Positions 21,451 through 30,760 of a stretch of DNA of 64,000 nucleotides are shown piece after piece; position 1 is the first letter of the stretch; each line of letters starts with the position of its first letter. The DNA is taken from NCBI RefSeq assembly GCF_004115265.2, contig NW_022680356.1, positions 1,805,001 through 1,869,000 on the forward strand, given 5' to 3'. A program made the translations under genes and the position numbers. This stretch comes from Rhinolophus ferrumequinum. Taxonomy: Eukaryota > Chordata > Mammalia > Chiroptera > Rhinolophidae. Below the pieces are notes generated by a model, which searched no databases, was not told the DNA's origin, and saw only the letters and a list, made by a program, of their open reading frames with translations.

Positions 21451-22600
21451 CTGGCCCCCCTAACCGTCAAAAGCTACACTGCCAACTTAAGATAGAAATA
21501 AAAAATATAAAAGAAAAATAACCAAATAGCCAAAATCTAAAAAATAAATAAGTAAGTAAACAAACCCCACTGTCCCACTGAAGTGTGCCCCCCAGGCACT
21601 CAGAATGCCCCGACTAACAGATGGCTTTCTGCAGGGAGACCCTTGAGCTGAGTTTAGAAGGACAAAATACAGTTAGCAAGGGGACACTCCGAGTGGAGGC
21701 TGAAGCAGGATGGGCTCTCACAGAGCCGTCCTCAGGCCTCGGGGGGGAACCCCTCCCGCAGCCTCGGCAGGCACCCTCCCCTCTGGCTCGGCTGGGCCCT
21801 GTCTCGTGTCCCCCCAGATACCTCATTCTCCCTGGACATCCTGGGCTCGTAACCAACATTCAGTAAAGCTAGTTGGGCCAGTGTAAAAGCAATGAAGCCC
21901 ATCCCCGGTGACACGTCCTCCGCATCAGATACCAGGCACCTGCCTTCTGGGGACAAGGAGCTCTGGAATGGGCTGCCATTGGCCCTAGCATGGACAGGCA
22001 TTCTGGGACCTGGGGGCCCAGCCTGGGGATGTCGAGTGGAGAGGTGGTGCTGCTCGACGGGGGACAAGTAGAGGCCTGGCACACGCACAGCCACGGGGAG
22101 CCACATGCACGGGCACACCAGACACATGCAGGCGACAGGAACACGCACACACCTGAATGTAGGTGTGTACAGGCCAAGAACAAGACATCCACACCCACAG
22201 GACACCCCCCCACACACACACAGCCATCCACATGCTCCTAAAAGGAATGGAGCGTGTGGATGGGGCCAGTTGAGTCCTGGACACAGGACCAAAGCCAGTA
22301 ACAGAAATAGGTTGGAGCCAGCCTCCCAGAAGTCACCTCTCCCAGATGAGACAGGACACTGCCCTGGAAAAGCCACTAGCAGAGGAGAGCTGGGGCCAGG
22401 AGGGGGAGGGAGCCTGCTGCCCTTGAGGGCCCCCCTCACTTTCTTCCCTCCCTACCCCTCCCAGGCCTTCCCCGTCCCCCTCACCCCCCACTCTGCACAA
22501 AGAAAGGTAAGCTCTGCTTAAGAAACAGCTTTGGAGCATTTTCTCAGGCATTGCCTTAAGACCAGAGGCTTGAGAAGTTGTTTTTTAAACAAAACAGTAT

Positions 22601-22606
22601 TTTATT
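22601..22606 (-). terminator. DUSP2: DUSP2 poly(A) signal
   Basis: AATAAA on the gene strand, about 620 nt past the stop. Just upstream in the transcript are ATTTA pentamers (22629-22633 and 22695-22699), as expected for a rapidly decaying immediate-early mRNA. Confidence 0.75.
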
Positions 22607-23226
22607 AACACATCCTCAAGATTCTGTATAAATATAAAGTGCTAAGTTTCCAGGCCCTGCCCACAGGGCTGGGAGGAAGTGGGGGCGGGAGTGTTAAATG
22701 TCAGTTGAACACAAATAACTTTCCTGGGCCAGCACCAGCCTGCAATGCTCCCAAACATATGCAAGCAAGGGGTCCACGCACAAGGGATGCATCTCTTCTT
22801 CCAGCCCAGTGTCCCAGAGGCTCAGGTTCCAGGCCCCGGTGTGCCATCCCCAGAGGGGGCTCCTGGTTGTCACAGCTTGTTCCTTGGGGCTCTCACGCTG
22901 CCAAGGGCTTCAAAATGATGGTGGGACCCATGGGTCCATGGGTGTAGAGTCCAGTTAGTTTCTGCCAGAGGATGGGGGAGGAGGAGGGAAGCAGACAAAG
23001 CCTCCATTCTCATCTCTGAATAAGGGCCGGACCTTGGGCCCCTGGCAGAAGAGCACCAGGTGAGCGAGTCCAGGATCCCTGCACTCCCAGCGCCCCCACT
23101 GGTGGGCTTCCCAAGCTCCGACGAAGGAGAAGCTTTTCCTGAGGTGACTGATGGGGCCTGAGAGGAGCCGAGTCGTCCCACTCGGCTTCCCAGGGACCAG
23201 CGGCACTTGTGTGTCTTGGCCCTGCC

Positions 23227-23441
23227 TCAGTGACACAGCACCTGAGTCTCAAACTGCAGCAGCTGCCCCATGAAACTGAAGTTAGGGGAGATGACGCCCC
23301 GCCGCTGCTTAACGAAGTCAAAGGCCTCGTCCAGCCGCACGCGGCGGCTCTGTATGAGGTACGCCAGGCAGATGGTGGCTGAGCGTGAGATGCCCGCCTG
23401 GCAGTGCACCAGCACCCGGCCCCCGTTGTCCTTCACGGAGT
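23227..23441 (-). CDS. DUSP2: DUSP2 exon 4: catalytic loop and stop
   Basis: Encodes residues 244-314 and TGA at 23227-23229. Holds HCQAGISRSATICLAYL and the conserved end SFMGQLLQFETQVLCH. Acceptor CAG at 23442-23444. Confidence 0.97.
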
Positions 23442-24641
23442 CTGCAAGGGACATGGGCGAGGCTCAGGCGGGAAGGTGCGCAGGGAGAAGCCCCGGCCCT
23501 AGTTCCTCCCCTAAACCCCTCGTGCCCGCCTTCCCCGCCCCTCCCGTCCTGGCGCTGAGGCCCTTCCTACCAATGAACCCTATGGCCTCCTGGAACCAGG
23601 CACTGATCTCCACCATCTGGCTGTCCTCCACGGGGATGCTCTTGTAGCGCAGAAGGCCCTCAAAGTGGTTGGGGCAGCTGGCGGAGACGTTGAGGACAGC
23701 GGTGATGCCGCAGGCTTGCAGCCCCTGCAGGTCCGAGGAGTGGCTGCAGCTACCCAGGAACAGGTAGGGCAAGATCTCCACAGGGCCACCCTGGAGGAGG
23801 AGAGGCACGGGTTAAGGTCTGCTCCGCCCAGGCCTGCCCGGATCAGACGGGAGTATGAGAACACAAGGGGACACAGGCAGAGACTCACAGACACACACGT
23901 TCCCGCCCCCCCGCCCACCCCCAGCCCCAGAATAGGCTGCAGACATCCAGACCCACAGAGGCGTTCAGGAGCCACCCAAGCCAGGCACACAGGGCAGTGA
24001 CAGGAGCCCTGATCTCAACTCACCTGGTCATAGAAAGAAGCCCTGGAGTCTGAGCGGCTGTTTTCAACACCAGCGGGCGGCATCGCCGGAGCAGGAGACT
24101 CAGAGCACAGGTCGGGACAGCAGGCCTGGAAGGCCTCGAAGCCTCCTGCGGGGAGGGCCAGGCACGGTTGGTGGGAGGGCTGAGCAGGGGGTGGGCAGGA
24201 CGCAGCTGGGCGAGGAGGGCACGGCACGGTTCGCGGGAGGGCTGGGCGCTCACCTCGCAGGAAGCACACCGCAGCGGGTCCGGCGCGGGTCTCGTGCAGC
24301 AGCGCGGCCAGCAGCACTCGGGCCGGGCCGTCGGGCGGCAGCGCGGCCAGAGAGGTGCCGGCCAGGTCCAGCACCACGGCGCGCGCCAACTCCCCGCGGG
24401 CCAGACGCACCCGCAGCGCGCGGTCGGGCAGCAGGCAGGCGAGGGCCGCGGCTGGCGGGCCACGCGCGCGGCGCCGCAGCATGGCGTTCCAGGGCACCGG
24501 CCGCGCGGCGCGCACGTGGCGCCGGCAGAAGGCCAGGAAAGGGCGGCAGTCCAGCAGCAGCGTGCGCTCGGCCTCCCGCGGCTCCCGCAGCAGCGCGCCC
24601 AGCGTCTCGCACTCCACCTCGCGCACCGCCTCCAGCCCCAT
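23227..24641 (-). CDS. DUSP2: Dual-specificity phosphatase 2 (PAC1), four coding exons
   Basis: Nuclear phosphatase that removes Thr and Tyr phosphates from ERK and other MAP kinases; induced in activated lymphocytes. Exons in gene order: 24641-24254, 24145-24024, 23790-23571, 23441-23227. They join without a break to 314 residues, the same length as human. Residues 1-130 form the rhodanese-like CH2 domain, with the arginine-rich MAPK-docking stretch CRRHVRAARP. The catalytic domain (about 171-314) shows general acid D226 and the loop HCQAGISRS with nucleophile C257. The C-terminus FETQVLCH is conserved. Odd points: Ser245 where human has Trp, and a divergent LAGTSLAALPPDG segment in CH2. Upstream are a TATA-like box and a CpG island. 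Confidence 0.97.
23571..23790 (-). CDS. DUSP2: DUSP2 exon 3: start of the phosphatase domain
   Basis: Encodes residues 171-243, GGPVEILPYLFLGSCSHSSD to WFQEAIGFI, with general acid D226 in PVEDSQ. Donor GTAGGA is a little weaker than consensus. Confidence 0.97.
24024..24145 (-). CDS. DUSP2: DUSP2 exon 2: inter-domain linker
   Basis: Encodes residues 130-170, GFEAFQACCPDLCSESPAPA then SRSDSRASFYDQ. It closes the CH2 domain and gives a flexible linker. Confidence 0.95.
24254..24641 (-). CDS. DUSP2: DUSP2 exon 1: CH2 domain
   Basis: ATG at 24639-24641 gives MGLEAVREVECETLGALL, the family start. The exon is very rich in CpG. Donor GTGAGC at 24253. Confidence 0.96.
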
Positions 24642-24744
24642 AACGCCGGTCTCTTCTCGCGCTTCCCCTCGCTTCCCGCTCCTCGCGCTCCCCGGGCTCT
24701 CCGCGCGGTTCCCCCGTCTGTGAAGGCGGGCCCCGGCAGTCCAG

Positions 24745-24786
24745 CCTTAAAATAGCCTGGCCCGCCCCCCGGGTCACCATACAAGG
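24745..24786 (-). promoter_or_regulatory. DUSP2: DUSP2 core promoter: TATA-like and CArG-like boxes
   Basis: Gene strand has CTATTTTAAGG at 24755-24745, about 105 bases upstream of the ATG. Twenty-one bases farther upstream lies CCTTGTATGG (24786-24777), a CArG-like box with one mismatch. Such a pair fits serum-response control, which is inferred. Confidence 0.5.
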
Positions 24787-24789
24787 GCA

Positions 24790-27700
24790 GAGCAGGAAGG
24801 CGCCGGCGCCGCCCCCGCGACCTCACGCGGGCGCAGGCGGGACGGCCTGGGAGTGGGGGCGGGTGCGCTGGGGGAGGATGGGGGACCAGCTCGAGGAAGA
24901 AAGGTGTGTGCCAGGGGCAGGGGGGCCCAACCCCCTCCCTACCCCCCGCCCTCGCGCCGCAGCCTGGAAGCGCGTTCTGCTCAGTCCTCGGGGATTGGCT
25001 TCTCAGATACACAAACCCCTCCCCAAGGACTTCGGGCCGCGGTGCCCGTCGCCGCGTTTGCTCTCACTGTACCCTGCCCCTCCCAGGATGTTCCCCCGAG
25101 GAATTTGTCACAAAATTGACAAGCCTGCTGCCACCGGTGATTTCTGCACTGGAGGGTGCACCGTCTCTCTCCTACTTAGAGACTTTGGGCAGGAAGGACT
25201 TGCTTTTTCCTCTCCCCTCCCCCATTTCAGGACTGAGACCAACACTCGGGGTTGGGCAGCAGATTAGTGGCCAAGCTAGGCTAGAACAAGGGCTTCTGAG
25301 GCCAAGACCCTGTGCGTCGGAGTGAGGAGGACCCCAGCCTGTGTGAGGGGAGGGGGGTGGGGGGGTGGAGGCAGGAGGCCGAGGGTGAGTTTCCAGTTAC
25401 TAGGAGTGGGGCAAGGCCTCTTCCCTGCGAGCCCAGGGAAACCCCAGGGGCCCAGGGCAAAGCACTTCCCCAAGGCACAGGCCAGCTTTGAAGGGGAACT
25501 CTGCTGACGCTGCTGGGCTCTCCCAGGGCCTCAGGGGAATTTCAGGAGCCTCCCCAAGGGGAAGAGGGAGAAGAACTACCAGAACCTGCCTCCTCTACCC
25601 CCATCCCTCCCCTGCTCAGGCCCCCTAGGCCTGCAGCAGACCTCTGGACAGCAGAGGCCCAGGGCCGACACTTGAGCAAAGCCAAGAGCTGTAAGAAGGG
25701 GGAGCTGGGCAATCCACACCCCTTCTGCCCCCCACCCCCCCCACCCCAGCCGCCAGCTCTGGGGCCGGATGTGGTGAGACCCAGGTGTGCGTGGGGATGT
25801 GAACTCCTGAAGCAGAGAAGTTCTGGTGGGTGGGGTGGTGTCCTGGAGCTGCCCCACCCCCACCTCTAGCTGCATGGGAGATTAAAACCCAACCCCTCCA
25901 GCCCCACTGCCCCTGAGTCACTGCTCTGTGCCCTTTGTAAAATCCCTCCAACTCCCCTGCAGACCCCTATGTCTACACTGTCTTGGCAGGTTACAGCTAG
26001 AAGCCAGCTGCATGCGTTCTCCAGCCCTCCGCTGGCAGTGATGTATCCGTATTGGAGCAGATCTGTATGCAGGTCTGCGATGTTTGAGACAGAGCACAGC
26101 ATCTGCAGCTTCTGTGTGCCATGGAGCAGAGGGGACATGGTCAAGAAAAGCCCCAGGGATGCCTAAGATCGGGGCCACGTCACCCTCTCGTGCCTCAGTG
26201 TCCCCAGTGACGGGAGCTCATAACAGACCAGCTGCTCACCCACACTGGTTCCAAGGCTATGGGGCCACGCTGCTGCCTGGGCACCTGCACTGCTCTGTCC
26301 TCCCTATCAGGCCAGTGGGGAGGCTGATGTGGCAAAGTCACAGCAGAGCCAGGGAGTCTGGGCCACAGATGCCAGAGACCGATACGGGCCTTATCTTTGG
26401 CATCAGCCTCCGGCAGGTGACTTAATAGCTGATTCCAAGGGCAAATTACAGAGCATGCAAAAGGATAGGCCCAGGTTTGGTGACCATGGGACTGGCATCA
26501 TCCGTGTGCTGGGAGCCCTGGCCTTCCAGCTCCGTGAGGAGAAGGAGAGAGAACTGGACAGCTGGGATCCTGCATCAGGAGGAAATCAGCTTGGCAGTGT
26601 GGGGGCGCCAAGCCCTGGAATCCACACTGGACTGAGGCTGTTCCCCTGTGGGAGTAGGAGTGCTTTGCTGTCATGTCACAGGCCCGAGGGCCCTGCTCAT
26701 TGCTCTGGCCAGAAGTAGTGATTTCTGCCTGTAGTGACTGTGTGTATGTCACCCCCACAATGCCACTTGCTTTGGGGCTGTCCCTTTTCAGCTTTAGAAC
26801 ACAGGCTCAAGGAGGCCTGACTTCACCATAAAGGAGGGGCTCCCAGTCCCCCATTCAAACTGGGGGAGCCCCCACCCCCATAACTATGTGAAAGCTGGAG
26901 GCCTGGGGAAGAAGAGAGGGGAAGAGAATATAGCCCACGTCCCACCCCACTTCTGCTCTGACTAACGATCCCTCGACCCATGGTGAGTCATGGTACGGAT
27001 GTCTTGTCCCCTTTGCCACCTCCTCAAGAACCTCCACTCTCCCAGAGCCCGAAGGGGGGCTCTGGTCACCTGGGTGGAGGATAATGGGAGGAGGGGTCTC
27101 TTTAGACCAGATGCCCACAGGCTCCAGGTCGCCAAGGGAGGACCCCTCCCATCACTCGATGGTAAGGGGACAGCAGCAGGTGTGTGCCAGACTCAAGAGG
27201 TTTTTTTGTTTTTTGTTTTCTTCGCCTGGCTGTCACAGAGCAGACACTGTCAAATAAATCTGGGGGCTCAGTTTTTGTTTTTAATTAAAATACACAACTG
27301 CAACCCATGATGATTTGGTGTTCTTCTTTGTAACCATCTGTTTTCACAGCTGGCTATGTCTCTGGCCCCCTGCCTTGGGATCCCTGGCCTTTCCCTGCCC
27401 CACAGCATATGCCCAGCCCCTACGCAGAGCAATTTCCAGTCCACAGTCATGACAGGGGATGTGCGGCACTGGCTCCGGGCTCTGTGCCGAGGGTACCCCC
27501 GCTGCACTCCCCTTCCTCATCCTCCAAAGCCACACCCCAAGCAGGTGCCCCAGGGAGGGAGGAAGAGATGAATGGTGGCGCTCCAATGCTTAGGCCAAGG
27601 CCTGTTACAAAGGTAAGAGTGACGAATGACGGCCACCCCAGCCCTGCTGAGCAGTGAGTCAGGATGACGTCAGGTTTCCTGTGCCTGGCCTCTGCCCTGA

Positions 27701-28060
27701 GCTCAGCCACCCCCACAGACTCCTGCCAGGCGAAGACAGTGACTTGGTGCTCTGCGGAGGATGGTTCTGTTCATAGTGGGGAGGACGGCGGGAGTTTGCT
27801 TGGAGCACCCAGCCCTCAGCAAGCCCGGCTCAGAAGTGAGCCCTCACGTGGCTGAGGGACTGGGGTCTGTCCCCACACATGTGTCATTTCACGTGTGTAC
27901 GTAGGCAGGAGCACACTTGGGCAGCCCTGCTGGACACAGTGAACACAACAACAAGAAAGTCTCCATCTGGGGCTGTAGTGGCTCTGACGCCTCTTGAATG
28001 TTTGCTTTTCCTTATTTTAACAGGCTCAGTATCCTCCCCAAGCATCCATTCTAGGTCACG
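24790..28060. other. Intergenic sequence downstream of the DUSP2 promoter
   Basis: Mostly unique sequence, GC-rich up to about 26 kb. I see no repeat that I can name and no exon on either strand. Confidence 0.55.
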
Positions 28061-28165
28061 CATTCCTTTCTGAGTTTATTCTTTTGTTCATTTACTCAGC
28101 CCCTCATTCAAAAGCTGTACTTGGAGCATCTATGAGGTGCCAGGTCCAGTTGGGGGTGCTGGGGA
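28060..28165 (+). mobile_element. L2 LINE 3' relic
   Basis: CATTTACTCAGCCCCTCATT, ATGAGGTGCCAGGTCCAGTT and GTGCTGGGGACACAGCAGAA follow the L2 3' end order. Confidence 0.6.
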
Positions 28166-28778
28166 CACAGCAGAAAATCACAAACCACTCTCCTTGGGGA
28201 GCCGACCTCACTGATTCAGTGACATTTATTTTTGTGTTTATGTTGTATTCCTGGCAAGTAAGCCTAGTTCTCCACCTAGAGTAATGACATAGTTTCCTTT
28301 TAAAATAAAATTGATGTTTGTAACAAGTGAGTTGAATGGTACAGATGGTACCCAAAGATGTTGGTAAATGTGATAAGGTAGGAGACGATAGAGTCAGGAT
28401 GCATTGCCAAGGTGAGGGTCCCTGCAGCCCCTTCCAGCTTTGGCACAGTGCTGTTTGTGGGTTCTGGTCTCCTGGGGCGGAGGGGACAGGAGGCCACGGC
28501 CTAGAGGAAGGGGACCTGAGAGAGCCAGTCCTGTTGCCAAGGCTGGAGCTGGCTCCTCTGGTCGGGGTCCCTCCTGCACCACGGGTGTGTCCATCAACGG
28601 GACCTGGGCTTGGCCACACTCCTGGGTGTACCTGGTCTCTTCCTTGGCATGCAGCCACCCCCAGCACACCCGTGGCCCCCCACCCATGGTACCAGTGAAC
28701 CAGTCAGTTCCCACCTTGACAGCTGGGCGCCCCTGGCTTAGGCCCTGGAGGAAGAGGTCGTTGAGGAAGAGCTCTGTC

Positions 28779-28972
28779 GGGGCGGCTGGTTGGTTCAGTT
28801 GGTTAGAGCGCAGTGCTCATAACACCAAGGTCGCCAGTTTGATTCCCACGTGGGCCAGTGAGCTGTGCCCTGCACAACTACAGTGAAAACAATGACTTGA
28901 CTTGGAGCTGATGGGACCTGGAAAAACACACTGTTCCCCAATGTTCCCCAATAAAAATTAAAAAAAAAAAAA
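28779..28972 (+). mobile_element. Bat tRNA-derived SINE with 15-bp target duplication
   Basis: Starts GGGGCGGCTGGTTGGTTCAG with A-box-like TGGTTCAGTTGG and B-box-like GTTTGATTCC, goes on to GTTCCCCAATAAAAATT and an A-run. Identical 15-bp direct repeats AGGAAGAGCTCTGTC flank it (28764-28778 and 28973-28987), so the insertion is fairly young. Confidence 0.92.
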
Positions 28973-29069
28973 AGGAAGAGCTCTGTCACCAGTGTAATGA
29001 TTGGGCAGAGGTGTTTGTTTGGGCAGTGGTGTTTATCAGGGAGCCATGGGGGCTCAGGAACCACTTCAC

Positions 29070-29165
29070 CTTGGTCAGTGGGGCTGCTTCCTCGCTGTGT
29101 GGCCTTGGACAAGTGAGTTAACCTCTCTATGCCCTCACTAAACAATAGCACTGACTAGCACTGTG
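29070..29165 (-). mobile_element. MIR SINE relic
   Basis: Plus strand CTGTGTGGCCTTGGACAAGT then TTAACCTCTCTATGCCCTCA is the antisense of the MIR tail. Confidence 0.65.
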
Positions 29166-29320
29166 CCAGGTTCCTTCTAGGCATTACTGCATCTAGGCTT
29201 TGGCAGCCCCAGTACCCTCGCTTTGCAGATGGAGAATCAAGACCACACAGCAGTAAATGGAGGACAGAGACCGGAACCCGGTGTTAAGCGCTAGATTGGC
29301 CTCTGGGCAGGGTCCACAGA
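29166..29320 (+). mobile_element. MIR SINE relic
   Basis: GCCAGGTTCCTTCTAGGC, CTTTGCAGATGGAGAATCAA, CCACACAGCAGTAAATGGAG and ACCGGAACCCGGTGTTAA follow the MIR order. Adjacent to an oppositely oriented MIR piece. Confidence 0.65.
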
Positions 29321-29394
29321 CCCCTGTGTCCTGCATCCTCCCCTTTCCCCAGCGCACCTCTCCTGCCAGGTCCCATCTCTCTTCATAAAGACAC

Positions 29395-29575
29395 TACAGC
29401 AACTCACACTGATTGAATGATTGCCATATGCACATCCCTCCTTCTAAAACCCCCAAGAACCCCAAAAGGTGGGAATTATTGACACCCCAGATACAAATGG
29501 GGACCAAGGCACCAAGAGGTCAACTAACTGACCCAAACTGTCACGGTTGGTAGGTGCTGGAACAAGAGACTGAAT
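29395..29575 (+). mobile_element. MIR SINE relic
   Basis: AAGGTGGGAATTATTGACAC, then CCAAGAGGTCAACTAACTGA and GTCACGGTTGGTAGGTGC, in MIR order but diverged. Confidence 0.6.
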
Positions 29576-30383
29576 TCACAATTTTGAATTCCATCCTGCC
29601 CCCAAATCCAGGCCCCGCCCTCCCCACCCAGGTTCTTCCCCTCTGTCTCCGCCCTCTCGGCTGGGCTCTGGCCACACCAGCCACCATCCAGGAGGACCGC
29701 GCTGGTTTTACCATCTCCAGGCTCAGCTCTGAGCCCTGGGGATACCACAACTCACAGGGCACTGGGAAGCACAGCCATCACTCCCAGAGAAAGTGATTAC
29801 ATAGGAGGTTGAAAATCCACAATGTTGGACAGAGGTCAGTGTCAGGGCGGGCTCTGCTGGACCCCTCACCCCCACTTGCCCTGGTTCCAGGGCAGAAGAG
29901 GTACCCTCGCATCTCCAGAGCAGAGGACGGATGGTTCCAGATTATAAACACACCAGTATGAGAGTGGAATTGCCCCATGTAACTTGCACAGGAGCGAGAT
30001 GTCCTGGGTTCAAGGGCGAGTTTGGCCACCCACAGCTCAGAGCCCTAGGCAGGCTGCACTGGTTCGCGCCCCAGGTATATACTGAGTGCCAGGCTCTGTG
30101 CTCAGTGCTCGGGGTGCACTGCCAACAAGACAGACAAGGTTCCTGCCCCGGGGCTGGCCTTGCAGGAGGAGAGAGAGAGAGAGACAATAAAAACTGAGGT
30201 GATGTCAGACAAGGGTAGGTACCCAGAGGGCAATGAGTGGAGCAGGGGCCCTCTGGAAGGAGACAGCCTTGGAGCTGTAACAGGGATGAGAAGCCGGCCA
30301 GAGTCAAGGAGGGAAGAGCTGTTGTGGGGACAGAGCCCCAAAAAGCAGTTTCCAGGCTCTCGGCCTCACATAGAAAGGTGCTG

Positions 30384-30760
30384 GCTCAGGTAGTAAATGG
30401 CCATCGACTGTGATCAAATGGCCAGCAGCTGTGGCTAGTTGGCTGTCAGCTGTAACCAGTGAGCCATTAGCCATGAATATAACTGCCGTGGCTAGGCTAG
30501 CAGAAAAAGGGGGAGCTAGCAAGAAGATGGTGGCTGAGTCTGCAAGCGGCACAGTGAGGGTTGAGAACTGTGTTGCTCCTGGTTCCTGTGTCTCCAACCC
30601 AGCTGCCAGTGAGAGTATAGTGGTGTGACTCCCCTACCTATGGCTCCGTGGGTGTTCCTTTTTGGCCTCACCATGCCCTGCGTTCTTATGTGGGGAGTGG
30701 GACCAGAGATCCCGCAGGACATCCTGCGTGACACTTGGCGTAGTCAGCAGGATCCCCTGC
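30384..30760 (+). mobile_element. LTR of an old endogenous retrovirus (fossil)
   Basis: The stretch reads like an LTR followed by a short internal start: a primer-binding-like segment with TGGCGTAGTCAGCAGG sits near 30737-30752. The family cannot be fixed by eye. No intact retroviral gene follows. Treated as a fossil; ends are approximate. Confidence 0.45.

Larger units (their letters stand above)
19339..22584. other. Intergenic sequence between ASTL and DUSP2
   Basis: No exon seen. It contains MIR relics (19860-19950 and 21295-21450), two L1 3' fragments (20255-20345 and 20500-20845), and a CA-rich patch near 22135-22225. Confidence 0.65.
24240..25060. promoter_or_regulatory. DUSP2: CpG island over DUSP2 exon 1 and promoter
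   Basis: Dense CpG through exon 1 and about 400 bases upstream of the start codon, falling away after about 25060. This is typical of a promptly inducible gene. Confidence 0.75.

Noticed and set aside
24020-25012. A 330-residue minus-strand reading frame over DUSP2
   Set aside because: It runs in another frame through a GC-rich CpG island and DUSP2 introns; stops are rare there by composition. The real frame matches DUSP2.
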